From the NCBI GenBank assembly GCA_026982255.1, contig JALSHL010000147.1, positions 1-19,587 of the forward strand: a DNA stretch of 19,587 nucleotides. The letters are read 5' to 3'. A model generated the notes under the pieces. The model made no database searches, had not been told where the DNA came from, and worked only from the letters and a program-made list of their open reading frames with translations. Every line of letters begins with the position of its first letter. The first letter of the stretch is position 1. The stretch is from Paracoccaceae bacterium. GTDB lineage: Bacteria; Pseudomonadota; Alphaproteobacteria; Rhodobacterales; Rhodobacteraceae. The position numbers and the translations under genes are program-made. Below, one piece after another: positions 1 to 5,955 of the stretch.

Positions 1-318
1 TACCTGTCCCGTTCCGAGGCAGGCAGTGCCCTGTTGTCGGTGCGGGTGCCGGTGGGAGTCTCGCTTGCGGACGGGATCGGCTACAGATATCCGGACCGCC
101 CGGAGGTGGTGCCACTGATCTGGCAGTCATGCAATTCCGCAACCTGTCTGGCCCAGGTCCAGATTACAGGCAAGGAACTTGCCCGTTTGCAGGCGGCACG
201 GGAAATCCGCGTTGCGTTCGTTCCTGTGCGGGGTGCCCGCCCGCTCGTGTTTTCCCTGTCACTGATGGGGCTGACCCGGGGCATGCAGCGGCTTTCAGGT
301 TGTCAGTCGGACGGATGA
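1..318 (+). CDS. IalB-family (invasion-associated locus B) protein, C-terminal part
   Basis: The frame is open from the first base of the window to a TGA at 316-318, giving the last 105 residues of a protein whose start lies outside. The visible part fits the IalB family of small, usually secreted or periplasmic alphaproteobacterial proteins. It has a 'VRVPVGVSLADG' strand, then a two-cysteine segment 'QSCNSATCLAQV', and near the end a 'FSLSLMGLTRGM' strand resembling the usual ending of this family. The molecular role of the family is poorly defined outside Bartonella, where it is linked to erythrocyte invasion; in free-living Rhodobacterales the name should not be read as virulence. The signal peptide cannot be checked because the N-terminus is missing. 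No intrinsic terminator is obvious after the stop. Confidence 0.7.
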   Translation, partial: YLSRSEAGSALLSVRVPVGVSLADGIGYRYPDRPEVVPLIWQSCNSATCLAQVQITGKELARLQAAREIRVAFVPVRGARPLVFSLSLMGLTRGMQRLSGCQSDG

Positions 319-407
319 ATGGCTCTCGCACCCATCAGGCTGCTTCCGGCGGGGGGTGATGCTGTCCTCCGGAGCAGGCGCGAAAAATCGCCGCATACGG
401 AGCGAAA

Positions 408-421
408 TAGACATAGATCAA
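408..421. promoter_or_regulatory. Putative FNR/FnrL-type binding site upstream of the tusE-like gene
   Basis: The 14-mer TAGACATAGATCAA matches the FNR consensus TTGAY-N4-RTCAA at nine of ten defined positions; only the second base differs. Its centre is at about 414.5, roughly 42-45 bases before the start site expected from the -10 candidate at 447-452. That is the class II activator position. The match is seen directly; regulation by oxygen through FnrL is inferred. Confidence 0.45.
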
Positions 422-424
422 GGT

Positions 425-452
425 TTGCCCCGCGCGCTTTCCGCCATAGTAT
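425..452 (+). promoter_or_regulatory. Possible sigma-70 promoter of the tusE-like gene
   Basis: TTGCCC at 425-430 and TAGTAT at 447-452 are separated by 16 bases. Both hexamers are imperfect, as expected for an activator-dependent promoter. The predicted transcript starts near 456-460, leaving a leader of about 25 bases with an AGGACAGGA-type ribosome site before the ATG at 483. An alternative -10, TATCCC at 450-455, would need a 19-base spacer. Confidence 0.3.
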
Positions 453-482
453 CCCGACCCGTTAGTTTGACAGGACAGGATC

Positions 483-848
483 ATGCGCACGAGAGCCGAT
501 GAAATTACCGAGATCAGCCTTCCCAACAGCAAGGTTAGCGTCGACGAGGCCGGATATCTGGTGGACCCCGCCATGTGGACCCGCGAATTTGCCGAATATG
601 TAGCCGAACAGGAGGGCATCACCCTGACGCCACTGCATTGGGAGATTATCCGGTTTGTGCGGGATTATAACGACGAACACGGTGTCATGGTTGATGTCCG
701 CCATGTGATCAAACATCTGGCGAAGTTGCAGGGGATGGAGAAGAATCCTGCGCGCCGATTGCTGTTCGAGCTGTTCCCTTACGGTTATGTCAAACAGGCG
801 ATCAAGATTGCGGGAATGAAGCAACCGCGGGCCTGGAGCACCGGATAG
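483..848 (+). CDS. tusE: TusE/DsrC-family sulfur relay protein lacking cysteines
   Basis: This 121-residue protein has the length and fold signature of the TusE/DsrC/DsvC family. An N-terminal segment 'VDEAGYLVDPAMW' is followed by 'LTPLHWEIIRFVRDYNDEH' and a C-terminal 'LFELFPYGYVKQAIKIAG' arm. In the family, TusE accepts persulfide from TusBCD for tRNA 2-thiouridine synthesis, and DsrC carries sulfur in dissimilatory sulfite reduction. Both use cysteines on the flexible C-terminal arm. Here the arm ends in PRAWSTG, so the penultimate cysteine is absent. The inner position, cysteine in a 'KQACKIAG' arm, is Ile107. There is no cysteine anywhere in the protein. The family call is firm, but sulfur transfer by this copy is unlikely and the gene symbol is by homology only. 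It stands alone between its own promoter and terminator. Confidence 0.8.
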   Translation: MRTRADEITEISLPNSKVSVDEAGYLVDPAMWTREFAEYVAEQEGITLTPLHWEIIRFVRDYNDEHGVMVDVRHVIKHLAKLQGMEKNPARRLLFELFPYGYVKQAIKIAGMKQPRAWSTG

Positions 849-857
849 GGTGTTTTT

Positions 858-891
858 CCGCACCGTTGTTTGCGGTGGCGGTGCGGTTTTT
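858..891 (+). terminator. Intrinsic terminator after the tusE-like gene
   Basis: CCGCACCG (858-865) pairs perfectly with CGGTGCGG (879-886) around a 13-base loop, followed directly by five T residues (887-891). It starts 9 bases after the TAG stop. It isolates the tusE-like gene from the ABC transporter operon. In the remaining 892-1110 gap I see no convincing promoter and no gene. Confidence 0.75.
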
Positions 892-1110
892 GACGGTATA
901 GCGTCGTTTTTCACCTGAAATGCCGGAATGATGTGCTAGGCTGGCCTCATGCGATGGTGGAATCCCACATATCTTCGCTCTACGGGCATTCGCCCGAACG
1001 AGCCGAAACTCCGGGCAAAATACGCTCGACCGCGCTGATTTCAGGCGCCGCGCTCTATGGCGCATCCTCCCCCGAACAACAATCAATGAAAACCAACACG
1101 GAGAAAGTAT

Positions 1111-2112
1111 ATGAAGAATCTTATTGCAGGCGCGACCTTCGCCGCGCTGGCCCTTGGCGCAACGGGCGCCATGGCCGAGGAAACCTGTGGCGATATCACC
1201 ATGGCGGAGTTCAACTGGGCCTCCGGTGAGTTGATGGCCAATATCGACAAATTCATTCTGGAGGAGGGTTTTGGCTGTAATGTCGAACTGATCGTTGGCG
1301 GCACCGCTCCGATCTTTGCCTCGATGAACGAAAAAGGCACCCCCGACATTGCCGGCGAGCAGTGGGTGAACGGTGTGCGCACACTGGTTGACGAGGCGCT
1401 TGCCGAAGGGCGGCTGGTTGCGGTCAATCGCGGCCCGATCGAGGGCTTGGGCGAAGGCTGGTGGGTGCCGGCTTATACGCTGGAGCAGAATCCGGAGCTG
1501 AAAACCGTGCTGGACGTGATCGAGCGCCCCGATCTGTTCCCGTCGTCCGAGGATCCGTCCGTGGGGGCCTTCGTCGGTTGTCCGGCGGGCTGGGGCTGCC
1601 AGCAGGTGAATATCTCGTTGTTCGATGCCTTTGACATGGAGGAAAAAGGCTGGGTTCTGGTTGATCCGGGCTCGGCTGCCGGCCTTGACGGTTCCATCGC
1701 CAAAGCCAACGAGCGTGGCGAGAACTGGTTCGGCTATTACTGGTCGCCGACCGCCCTGATCGGCAAATACAACATGGTTCAGGTGCCGTTTGGTGTTCCG
1801 TATGCCGGTGACGAGGTCTGGAATACCTGTATCACGCAGGAAGGCTGCGAGAACCCGCCGAAAACCTCCTGGATCAGATCCGAGGTGTTCACCATTGTAA
1901 CCGACAAGTTCGCTGCCGAAGGCGGGCCGATCAACGATTATCTCGCGGCCCGTGTCTTCCCCGGTCCGGTGATGGGAGCCATGCTGGTCTATATGTCCGA
2001 CGAGCAGGCTGAAGGGTCCGATGCGGCCATCGAATTCCTGACCCGTTACGAAGATGTCTGGACCAACTGGGTCTCGCCGGAAGTGGCTGCAAAAGTCAAA
2101 GCGGCCCTTTAG
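1111..2112 (+). CDS. ABC transporter substrate-binding protein, ProX/TmoX-like (glycine betaine / quaternary amine)
   Basis: The 333-residue product begins with a Sec signal peptide (basic Lys2, hydrophobic core, likely cleavage after AMA at residue 22) and belongs to the OpuAC/ProX family of periplasmic binding proteins. It aligns with E. coli ProX around 'GCPAGWGC' (residues 156-163) and 'YYWSP' (209-213). Trp85, Trp161 and Trp211 fall where ProX places its three-Trp cage for the trimethylammonium group. Cys157/Cys163 match the ProX disulfide. Cys26, Cys56, Cys240 and Cys246 may form further pairs. A GGAGAAAG ribosome site precedes the ATG. Permease and ATPase genes follow. The likely ligand is a methylated amine such as glycine betaine, proline betaine or trimethylamine N-oxide, which marine Rhodobacterales import as osmolyte or nutrient. 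Sequence alone does not choose among them. Confidence 0.85.
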   Translation: MKNLIAGATFAALALGATGAMAEETCGDITMAEFNWASGELMANIDKFILEEGFGCNVELIVGGTAPIFASMNEKGTPDIAGEQWVNGVRTLVDEALAEGRLVAVNRGPIEGLGEGWWVPAYTLEQNPELKTVLDVIERPDLFPSSEDPSVGAFVGCPAGWGCQQVNISLFDAFDMEEKGWVLVDPGSAAGLDGSIAKANERGENWFGYYWSPTALIGKYNMVQVPFGVPYAGDEVWNTCITQEGCENPPKTSWIRSEVFTIVTDKFAAEGGPINDYLAARVFPGPVMGAMLVYMSDEQAEGSDAAIEFLTRYEDVWTNWVSPEVAAKVKAAL

Positions 2113-2131
2113 GAATGACATGATGTTCCGG

Positions 2132-2157
2132 TGCCCGGCGGCTTTGGCTGCCGGGCA
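2132..2157 (+). terminator. Intergenic hairpin between binding-protein and permease genes
   Basis: TGCCCGGC (2132-2139) and GCCGGGCA (2150-2157) form an 8-bp GC-rich stem with a 10-base loop, followed by TTTGTTTTC. It lies 19 bases after the binding-protein stop and 32 bases before the permease start. In such operons a hairpin of this kind commonly acts as a leaky terminator or a 3' stabiliser, making more binding protein than membrane components. The stem is seen; the effect is inferred. Confidence 0.55.
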
Positions 2158-2189
2158 TTTGTTTTCAGAAAAGAGAGAGGCACAGGCGT

Positions 2190-3077
2190 ATGTGGGACTG
2201 GTATGAATTTCCGTCGATTGGCCGCACGGATTTGAGAGATTTGAAAAAAGCGGGAGACGAAGCCTTCAAAGCCTTTTCCCGCGCCTATGGCGAGAGCCTC
2301 GAGAATTTCTTCCAGCCATTGCTGAGCTTTCTGGTCTGGTTCGAGAAACTGCTGATCAACTCCCCATGGCCGGTGGTCATGGCTGTAATCGCCCTGCTTG
2401 TCTGGGCAGGTTCGCGCAGTTGGCAGCTGGTGCTGGCGACATTGGCCTCGCTGGCGCTGATCGGTTATCTGGGGATGTGGGAGAATACCATGTATACGCT
2501 GGCGCTGGTCTCGGTGGCCACGCTGGTTTGTATTGTGATCGGGATCCCGTTCGGTATCCTGATGTCCAAATCCGACCGGATGCAGGCGATCGTGACGCCG
2601 GTTCTGGATTTCATGCAGACAGTGCCCGCCTTTGTCTATCTGATCCCGATTATCCTGCTGCTGGGGCTGGGAAAAATCCCGGGGCTGATCGCCGTGTGTG
2701 TCTATGCCATACCGCCGATTGTGCGCCTGACCAATCTGGGCATCCGGCTGGTGGACAAGGATGTGCTGGAGGCCGCTGATGCCTTCGGGGCCTCGCCCAG
2801 GCAGAAGTTGTGGACGGTGCAGATGCCGCTGGCATTGCCGAATATATTCGCGGGGGTCAACCAGACGATTATGATGGCGCTGGCCATGGTGGTGGTGGCC
2901 GCGCTGATCGGTGTGCGCGGGCTGGGTATGGAAGTGCTGAAAGCGGTTAACAACCAGTATATCACGCTGGGTTTCATGAACGGGCTGGCCATCATGGCCA
3001 TTGCTATCGTGTTTGACCGCACCTCGCAGAAATTCGGCAAGCGGTTGCAGAAACACTCGGAGATCATCCATGGCTAG
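2190..3077 (+). CDS. ABC transporter permease, ProW/OpuAB family (quaternary amine import)
   Basis: This 295-residue integral membrane protein starts with a hydrophilic cytoplasmic stretch of about 60 residues and continues through several hydrophobic segments (about 62-81, 84-96, 104-122, 140-180, 210-240, 255-275). The segment 'EAADAFGASPRQKL', running on to 'PLALPNIFAG' at about residues 193-220, is the EAA loop that docks on the ATPase. The segment 'TVPAFVYLIPIILLLGLG' is typical of ProW-type permeases. It should form the homodimeric channel of the importer. A GAGAGAGG ribosome site lies before the ATG at 2190. The end of the gene, CATGGCTAG, contains the start codon of the ATPase, so the two are translationally coupled by an 8-base overlap. 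Confidence 0.9.
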   Translation: MWDWYEFPSIGRTDLRDLKKAGDEAFKAFSRAYGESLENFFQPLLSFLVWFEKLLINSPWPVVMAVIALLVWAGSRSWQLVLATLASLALIGYLGMWENTMYTLALVSVATLVCIVIGIPFGILMSKSDRMQAIVTPVLDFMQTVPAFVYLIPIILLLGLGKIPGLIAVCVYAIPPIVRLTNLGIRLVDKDVLEAADAFGASPRQKLWTVQMPLALPNIFAGVNQTIMMALAMVVVAALIGVRGLGMEVLKAVNNQYITLGFMNGLAIMAIAIVFDRTSQKFGKRLQKHSEIIHG

Positions 3078-4086
3078 TCACGGCATTGAAATCCGGAATC
3101 TCTACAAGATTTTCGGACCCAAAGGGCACAAATATGTCGATGCCGTGCGCGGCGGCATGAGCAAGACCGAACTGAACGAGAAATACGGCCATGTGCTGGG
3201 GTTGAAAGACATCAATATCTCGATGCCTGCCGGGAAAATTCAGGTGGTGATGGGGCTGTCCGGTTCGGGAAAGTCCACGCTGATCCGCCATATCAACCGA
3301 CTGATCGAGCCGACCGTTGGCGAGGTGATCTACGAAGGGCAGGACGTCTGCAAGATGTCAAAGGCGGAGTTGTTGCAATTCCGTCGTATGAAAACCGCAA
3401 TGGTATTCCAGAAGTTCGCCCTGCTGCCGCACCGGACGGTGCTGGCCAACACGCTCTATGGTCTGGAAATTCAGCGGGTGCCGCACAAGGAGGCCGAGGA
3501 ACGTGCGCGACGCTGGATCTCGCGGGTCGGGCTGGAAGGGTTCGAGGATCACTACCCCAACCAGCTCTCGGGCGGGATGCAGCAGCGCGTCGGGTTGGCG
3601 CGGGCGCTGACCAACGATGCGGATATTCTGCTGATGGACGAGGCGTTCTCGGCGCTCGATCCGCTGATCCGTATGGACATGCAGGGAGTGCTGCTGGACA
3701 TCCAGCAGGAACTGCACAAGACCGTGGTATTTATCACCCACGATCTGGACGAGGCCTTGCGGCTGGGCGACCGGATCGCGATTCTGCGCGACGGGGCGGT
3801 GATCCAGCAAGGGACGGGGCAGGATATTGTGCTGAACCCGCAGGACGACTATATCGCCGAATTCGTCAAGGAAGTGAATCGCGGGCGGGTAATCCGTGCC
3901 GATACGGTGATGAAACCGGGCGAACCGGTGGATTTGACCATCGAAAGCGGTGCGTTGCTGGAGGATGTGGCCAAACGGCTGACCGAGACCGGCGCCAGTG
4001 AATTGACGGTGGTGGACAGCACGGGCAAACCGCTCGGGCAACTGACGCTGCACGACACGATCGGCGCGATGGTAACGCCCTCGTAG
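3070..4086 (+). CDS. ABC transporter ATP-binding protein, ProV family (quaternary amine import)
   Basis: The 338-residue protein carries a full ABC cassette: Walker A GLSGSGKST (62-70), signature LSGGMQQR (166-173), Walker B ILLMDEAF (186-193) and switch His224. The insert 'GGMSKTELNEKYGHVLGLKD' before Walker A is typical of ProV/OpuAA-like subunits. The last ~65 residues resemble a partial CBS-type regulatory tail, shorter than the tandem CBS pair that senses ionic strength in OpuA. The ATG at 3070 was chosen because the protein then starts MASHGIEIRNLYKIFG as in homologs, and because it overlaps the permease stop by 8 bases; an upstream in-frame start at 3001 would sit deep inside the permease gene. 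It energises the importer. Its TAG stop directly abuts the convergent slyX stop. Confidence 0.9.
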   Translation: MASHGIEIRNLYKIFGPKGHKYVDAVRGGMSKTELNEKYGHVLGLKDINISMPAGKIQVVMGLSGSGKSTLIRHINRLIEPTVGEVIYEGQDVCKMSKAELLQFRRMKTAMVFQKFALLPHRTVLANTLYGLEIQRVPHKEAEERARRWISRVGLEGFEDHYPNQLSGGMQQRVGLARALTNDADILLMDEAFSALDPLIRMDMQGVLLDIQQELHKTVVFITHDLDEALRLGDRIAILRDGAVIQQGTGQDIVLNPQDDYIAEFVKEVNRGRVIRADTVMKPGEPVDLTIESGALLEDVAKRLTETGASELTVVDSTGKPLGQLTLHDTIGAMVTPS

Positions 4087-4296
4087 CTACCAGTGTGGCG
4101 GCACCTGATCGGCCAGCGCGACGCTGGAGGCGGTTTCGACCTCCTGCTCCGCCGCGCGCTGGATCAGGAGCGCCACCTGACGGGTCAGCGTGTCGATTTC
4201 CGCCTGCTGGCGGGTGACGACCTCGTTCAGTTCCTCGATCACCAGCGCTTGATGCGCGAGGTTTTCTTCCAGTCGGGTTACACGGGATTCGGTCAT
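4087..4296 (-). CDS. slyX: SlyX family protein
   Basis: A 69-residue SlyX protein. It is almost entirely one heptad-patterned coiled coil ('RVTRLEENLAHQALVIEELN' then 'VVTRQQAEIDTLTRQVALL') followed by a short tail ending VPPHW, a typical SlyX ending. Its function is unknown; the name comes from linkage to slyD in E. coli. The ATG at 4296 is preceded by GGAGG and overlaps the TGA of the upstream glutathione S-transferase as ATGA, so translation is probably coupled. Its stop codon touches the stop of the convergent ABC ATPase gene, forming the palindrome TAGCTA. The longer frame upstream is the GST gene read in another frame. Confidence 0.85.
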   Translation of the reverse strand: MTESRVTRLEENLAHQALVIEELNEVVTRQQAEIDTLTRQVALLIQRAAEQEVETASSVALADQVPPHW

Positions 4297-4922
4297 GGTT
4301 CCTCCGGAAACAGGGTTGGCGGATCGCCGTTGGTCCAGCGCGGGTATTTCTGCATAATAGCGGCGAAAATGGCGCTCTCCAGAAAATTGTCCAGCCATTT
4401 TACCAGGTTGGGATATGGTTGACCGTTAAACCACTCTCGATCCACATTGGCAAATTGGCGCACGAAGGTGACAATGGCCATATCGGTTATGCCACGGATT
4501 TGCCCCGACAGGCACGGATGCGATTGCAGGCGGTTTTCAAGCTTCAGCAGGAAACCGGTTGCCAATTCGCGCTGTTCCAGCGCATCGGTTCCCTCGAACC
4601 TGTTACTGTATTTATAGCGGTCGAGGGCGGATTTGAACGGGCCTTCGCATTCGGCAATCAGCTCCATGTCCATACGTTCCAGCCAACCCTCGGGGTCGTT
4701 GCGCTCCAGCGCCCAGAGCATGATGTCGAAACTCTCGTCGATTACGGTATCGCCGTCCACCAGAACCGGAACCGTCCCTTTGGGCGAGGCGGCCAGCAAC
4801 TCGGGTGCCTTGTCCCGCAACACGATTTCGCGCAATTCCACCTGCTGGCCACTGACAAGCAGCGCCAGACGCGCGCGCATGGCATAGGGGCAGCGGCGAA
4901 AGGAATAGAGAACCGGTTTCAT
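4293..4922 (-). CDS. Glutathione S-transferase family protein
   Basis: The 209-residue protein has the two-domain GST layout. The thioredoxin-like N-terminal half starts 'MKPVLYSFRRCPYAMRAR' with a CPYA active-site motif at Cys11, has the cis-proline loop 'GTVPVL' (Pro52) and the glutathione gamma-glutamyl contact 'DES' (62-64). The helical C-terminal half runs from about residue 85 to the end. A cysteine rather than serine or tyrosine at the active site suggests an omega/lambda-like or thiol-transferase-like chemistry, such as deglutathionylation or reductive thiolysis, rather than classical conjugation. The substrate is unknown. The ATG at 4922 is the family start; no good Shine-Dalgarno lies before it. 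The TGA overlaps the ATG of slyX. Confidence 0.85.
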   Translation of the reverse strand: MKPVLYSFRRCPYAMRARLALLVSGQQVELREIVLRDKAPELLAASPKGTVPVLVDGDTVIDESFDIMLWALERNDPEGWLERMDMELIAECEGPFKSALDRYKYSNRFEGTDALEQRELATGFLLKLENRLQSHPCLSGQIRGITDMAIVTFVRQFANVDREWFNGQPYPNLVKWLDNFLESAIFAAIMQKYPRWTNGDPPTLFPEEP

Positions 4923-4928
4923 GCCTTG

Positions 4929-4957
4929 CAGATAGGCCGGAAGGCGCGCAATGGCAA
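4929..4957 (-). promoter_or_regulatory. Possible promoter of the GST-slyX unit (leaderless geometry)
   Basis: On the minus strand TTGCCA (4957-4952) and TATCTG (4934-4929) are spaced by exactly 17 bases. The expected start site, about seven bases past the -10, would fall on the A of the GST start codon at 4922. The hexamers are seen; function and a leaderless message are inferred. Confidence 0.25.
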
Positions 4958-4974
4958 GAACCGGTGCAAAACCA

Positions 4975-5003
4975 TCGACAGCAGGGCTTGCGGACCGTAA
5001 AAC
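4975..5003 (+). promoter_or_regulatory. Putative promoter of the flavin reductase-dgkA unit
   Basis: TCGACA (4975-4980, five of six consensus bases) and TAAAAC (4998-5003) are spaced by 17 bases, predicting a start near 5010. It lies downstream of the ATG at 4951 and upstream of the TTG at 5032, and so supports the TTG as the real start of the next gene. Confidence 0.4.
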
Positions 5004-5031
5004 TGGCAGAAACACCAGAGGGGATCCGGAA

Positions 5032-5523
5032 TTGGCCGAATTCAGCGAAAGAAACCTGCGCGATGCCATGGGGCGCTTTGCAACCGGCGTGACCATCGTT
5101 ACGACGATGACGCCCGAGGGACCGTTGGGCATGACAGTGAACAGCTTCGCCTCGGTCTCGTTGGACCCGCCGCTGGTTTTGTGGTCTCCGGCACGCAAGT
5201 CCGCCCGTTTTCCGGCCTTCGAGGCCGCGAGCCATTTTGCGGTGCATGTGCTGGCCCGCGACCAGCAGCATCTGGCAGAGGCCTTCGCCCAGTCGGGCAA
5301 CGAGCCGTTTTCGGCGTTGGAATACACCCGCGGGGCAGGGGATTCGCCGTTGTTTTCGGGCTGTGCCGCGCGGTTCGAGTGTTGCCATTCCGCCGGTCAT
5401 GACGGCGGTGACCACCTGATCGTGGTCGGCGAGGTGTTGCGGCTGGAACGGGCGGATGTGGAGCCGCTACTGTATTACAAAGGCGGATTCGCGACCATAT
5501 CTGAGGGGCGGGAGGATGGGTGA
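5032..5523 (+). CDS. Flavin reductase-like (FMN-binding) family protein
   Basis: The product, 163 residues from the TTG, belongs to the flavin reductase-like/NTAB small-component family. These proteins bind FMN or FAD and use NAD(P)H to supply reduced flavin to a partner monooxygenase. The family features are 'RDAMGRFATGVTIVTT' near the N-terminus, 'GMTVNSFASVSLDPPLVL' (the flavin-binding strand and loop) and 'HDGGDHLIVVGEV' near the C-terminus. TTG 5032 was preferred because AGAGGGG (5017-5023) stands eight bases before it, homologs start about there, and a promoter lies between it and ATG 4951. Starting at 4951 would add 27 unconserved residues. No monooxygenase partner is visible. The TGA overlaps the dgkA start by 8 bases. 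Confidence 0.75.
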   Translation: MAEFSERNLRDAMGRFATGVTIVTTMTPEGPLGMTVNSFASVSLDPPLVLWSPARKSARFPAFEAASHFAVHVLARDQQHLAEAFAQSGNEPFSALEYTRGAGDSPLFSGCAARFECCHSAGHDGGDHLIVVGEVLRLERADVEPLLYYKGGFATISEGREDG

Positions 5524-5884
5524 CTATATTTCCAAGAGATTGAAATCATTTGGCTATGCCCTGAACGGGTTAGGGCATATGCTCAGGACCCAGCCCAATG
5601 CGCGCATCCATCTGGCGGCAACCGTTGTCGCGGTTCTGGCCGGTCTGTATTTCGATATCGTCGGTTTCGAGTGGCTGTGGCTGGCGCTGGCGATCACGTT
5701 GGTCTGGGCGCTGGAGATGGTCAATACCGCGATCGAGCATCTGAGCGACCTGCTGTCCCCCGAACATTCCGAGTCGGTGAAATTCGCCAAGGACATCGCG
5801 GCGGGCGCCGTCCTGCTGGCAGCCATCCTTGCGATAATCATTGCCGGTGTCGTCTTTTTGCCGAAGATAGCTGCCCTGTTTTAA
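5516..5884 (+). CDS. dgkA: Diacylglycerol kinase / undecaprenol kinase family membrane protein
   Basis: This 122-residue protein has the size and three-helix membrane layout of the prokaryotic DgkA family, which phosphorylates diacylglycerol or undecaprenol in the inner membrane as a trimer. Visible motifs are 'NARIHL' before the first helix, the catalytic stretch 'EMVNTAIEHLSDL' (Glu and Asn bind Mg-ATP) and 'KDIAAGAVLLAA' before the last helix. The 'NARIH' and 'KDIAAGAVL' versions resemble the undecaprenol kinase type of Gram-positive bacteria more than E. coli DgkA, so either lipid could be the substrate. The ATG at 5516 lies inside the end of the flavin reductase gene with GAGGGGCGGGAGG in front. 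A 71-base gap without an evident terminator separates it from hisS. Confidence 0.85.
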   Translation: MGDYISKRLKSFGYALNGLGHMLRTQPNARIHLAATVVAVLAGLYFDIVGFEWLWLALAITLVWALEMVNTAIEHLSDLLSPEHSESVKFAKDIAAGAVLLAAILAIIIAGVVFLPKIAALF

Positions 5885-5955
5885 CCGCCGTGAACCTTGC
5901 GACGCCGCCCCCCTTGCGATAGGAGGTCAGCAACGACGTTCAACAAGGCAAGCCC

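Noticed and set aside
933..1229. Small plus-strand open frame before and overlapping the binding-protein gene
   Set aside because: It runs out of frame into the signal-peptide region of the binding protein, has no ribosome site and no recognisable similarity.
802..2121. 439-residue minus-strand open frame opposite the binding-protein gene
   Set aside because: It is rich in Arg, His and Gln with no recognisable domain, and the plus-strand gene has a signal peptide, ribosome site and clear family motifs. It is a GC-rich shadow frame.
2109..3071. 320-residue minus-strand open frame opposite the permease
   Set aside because: It is extremely rich in Gln, His and Arg, as expected from the complement of a hydrophobic coding sequence.
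4951..5031. ATG at 4951 as the start of the flavin reductase
   Set aside because: The extra 27 residues are unconserved and a promoter-like element at 4975-5003 lies inside. TTG at 5032 has a better-placed AGAGGGG. It is not fully excluded, as GGAAGG also precedes the ATG.
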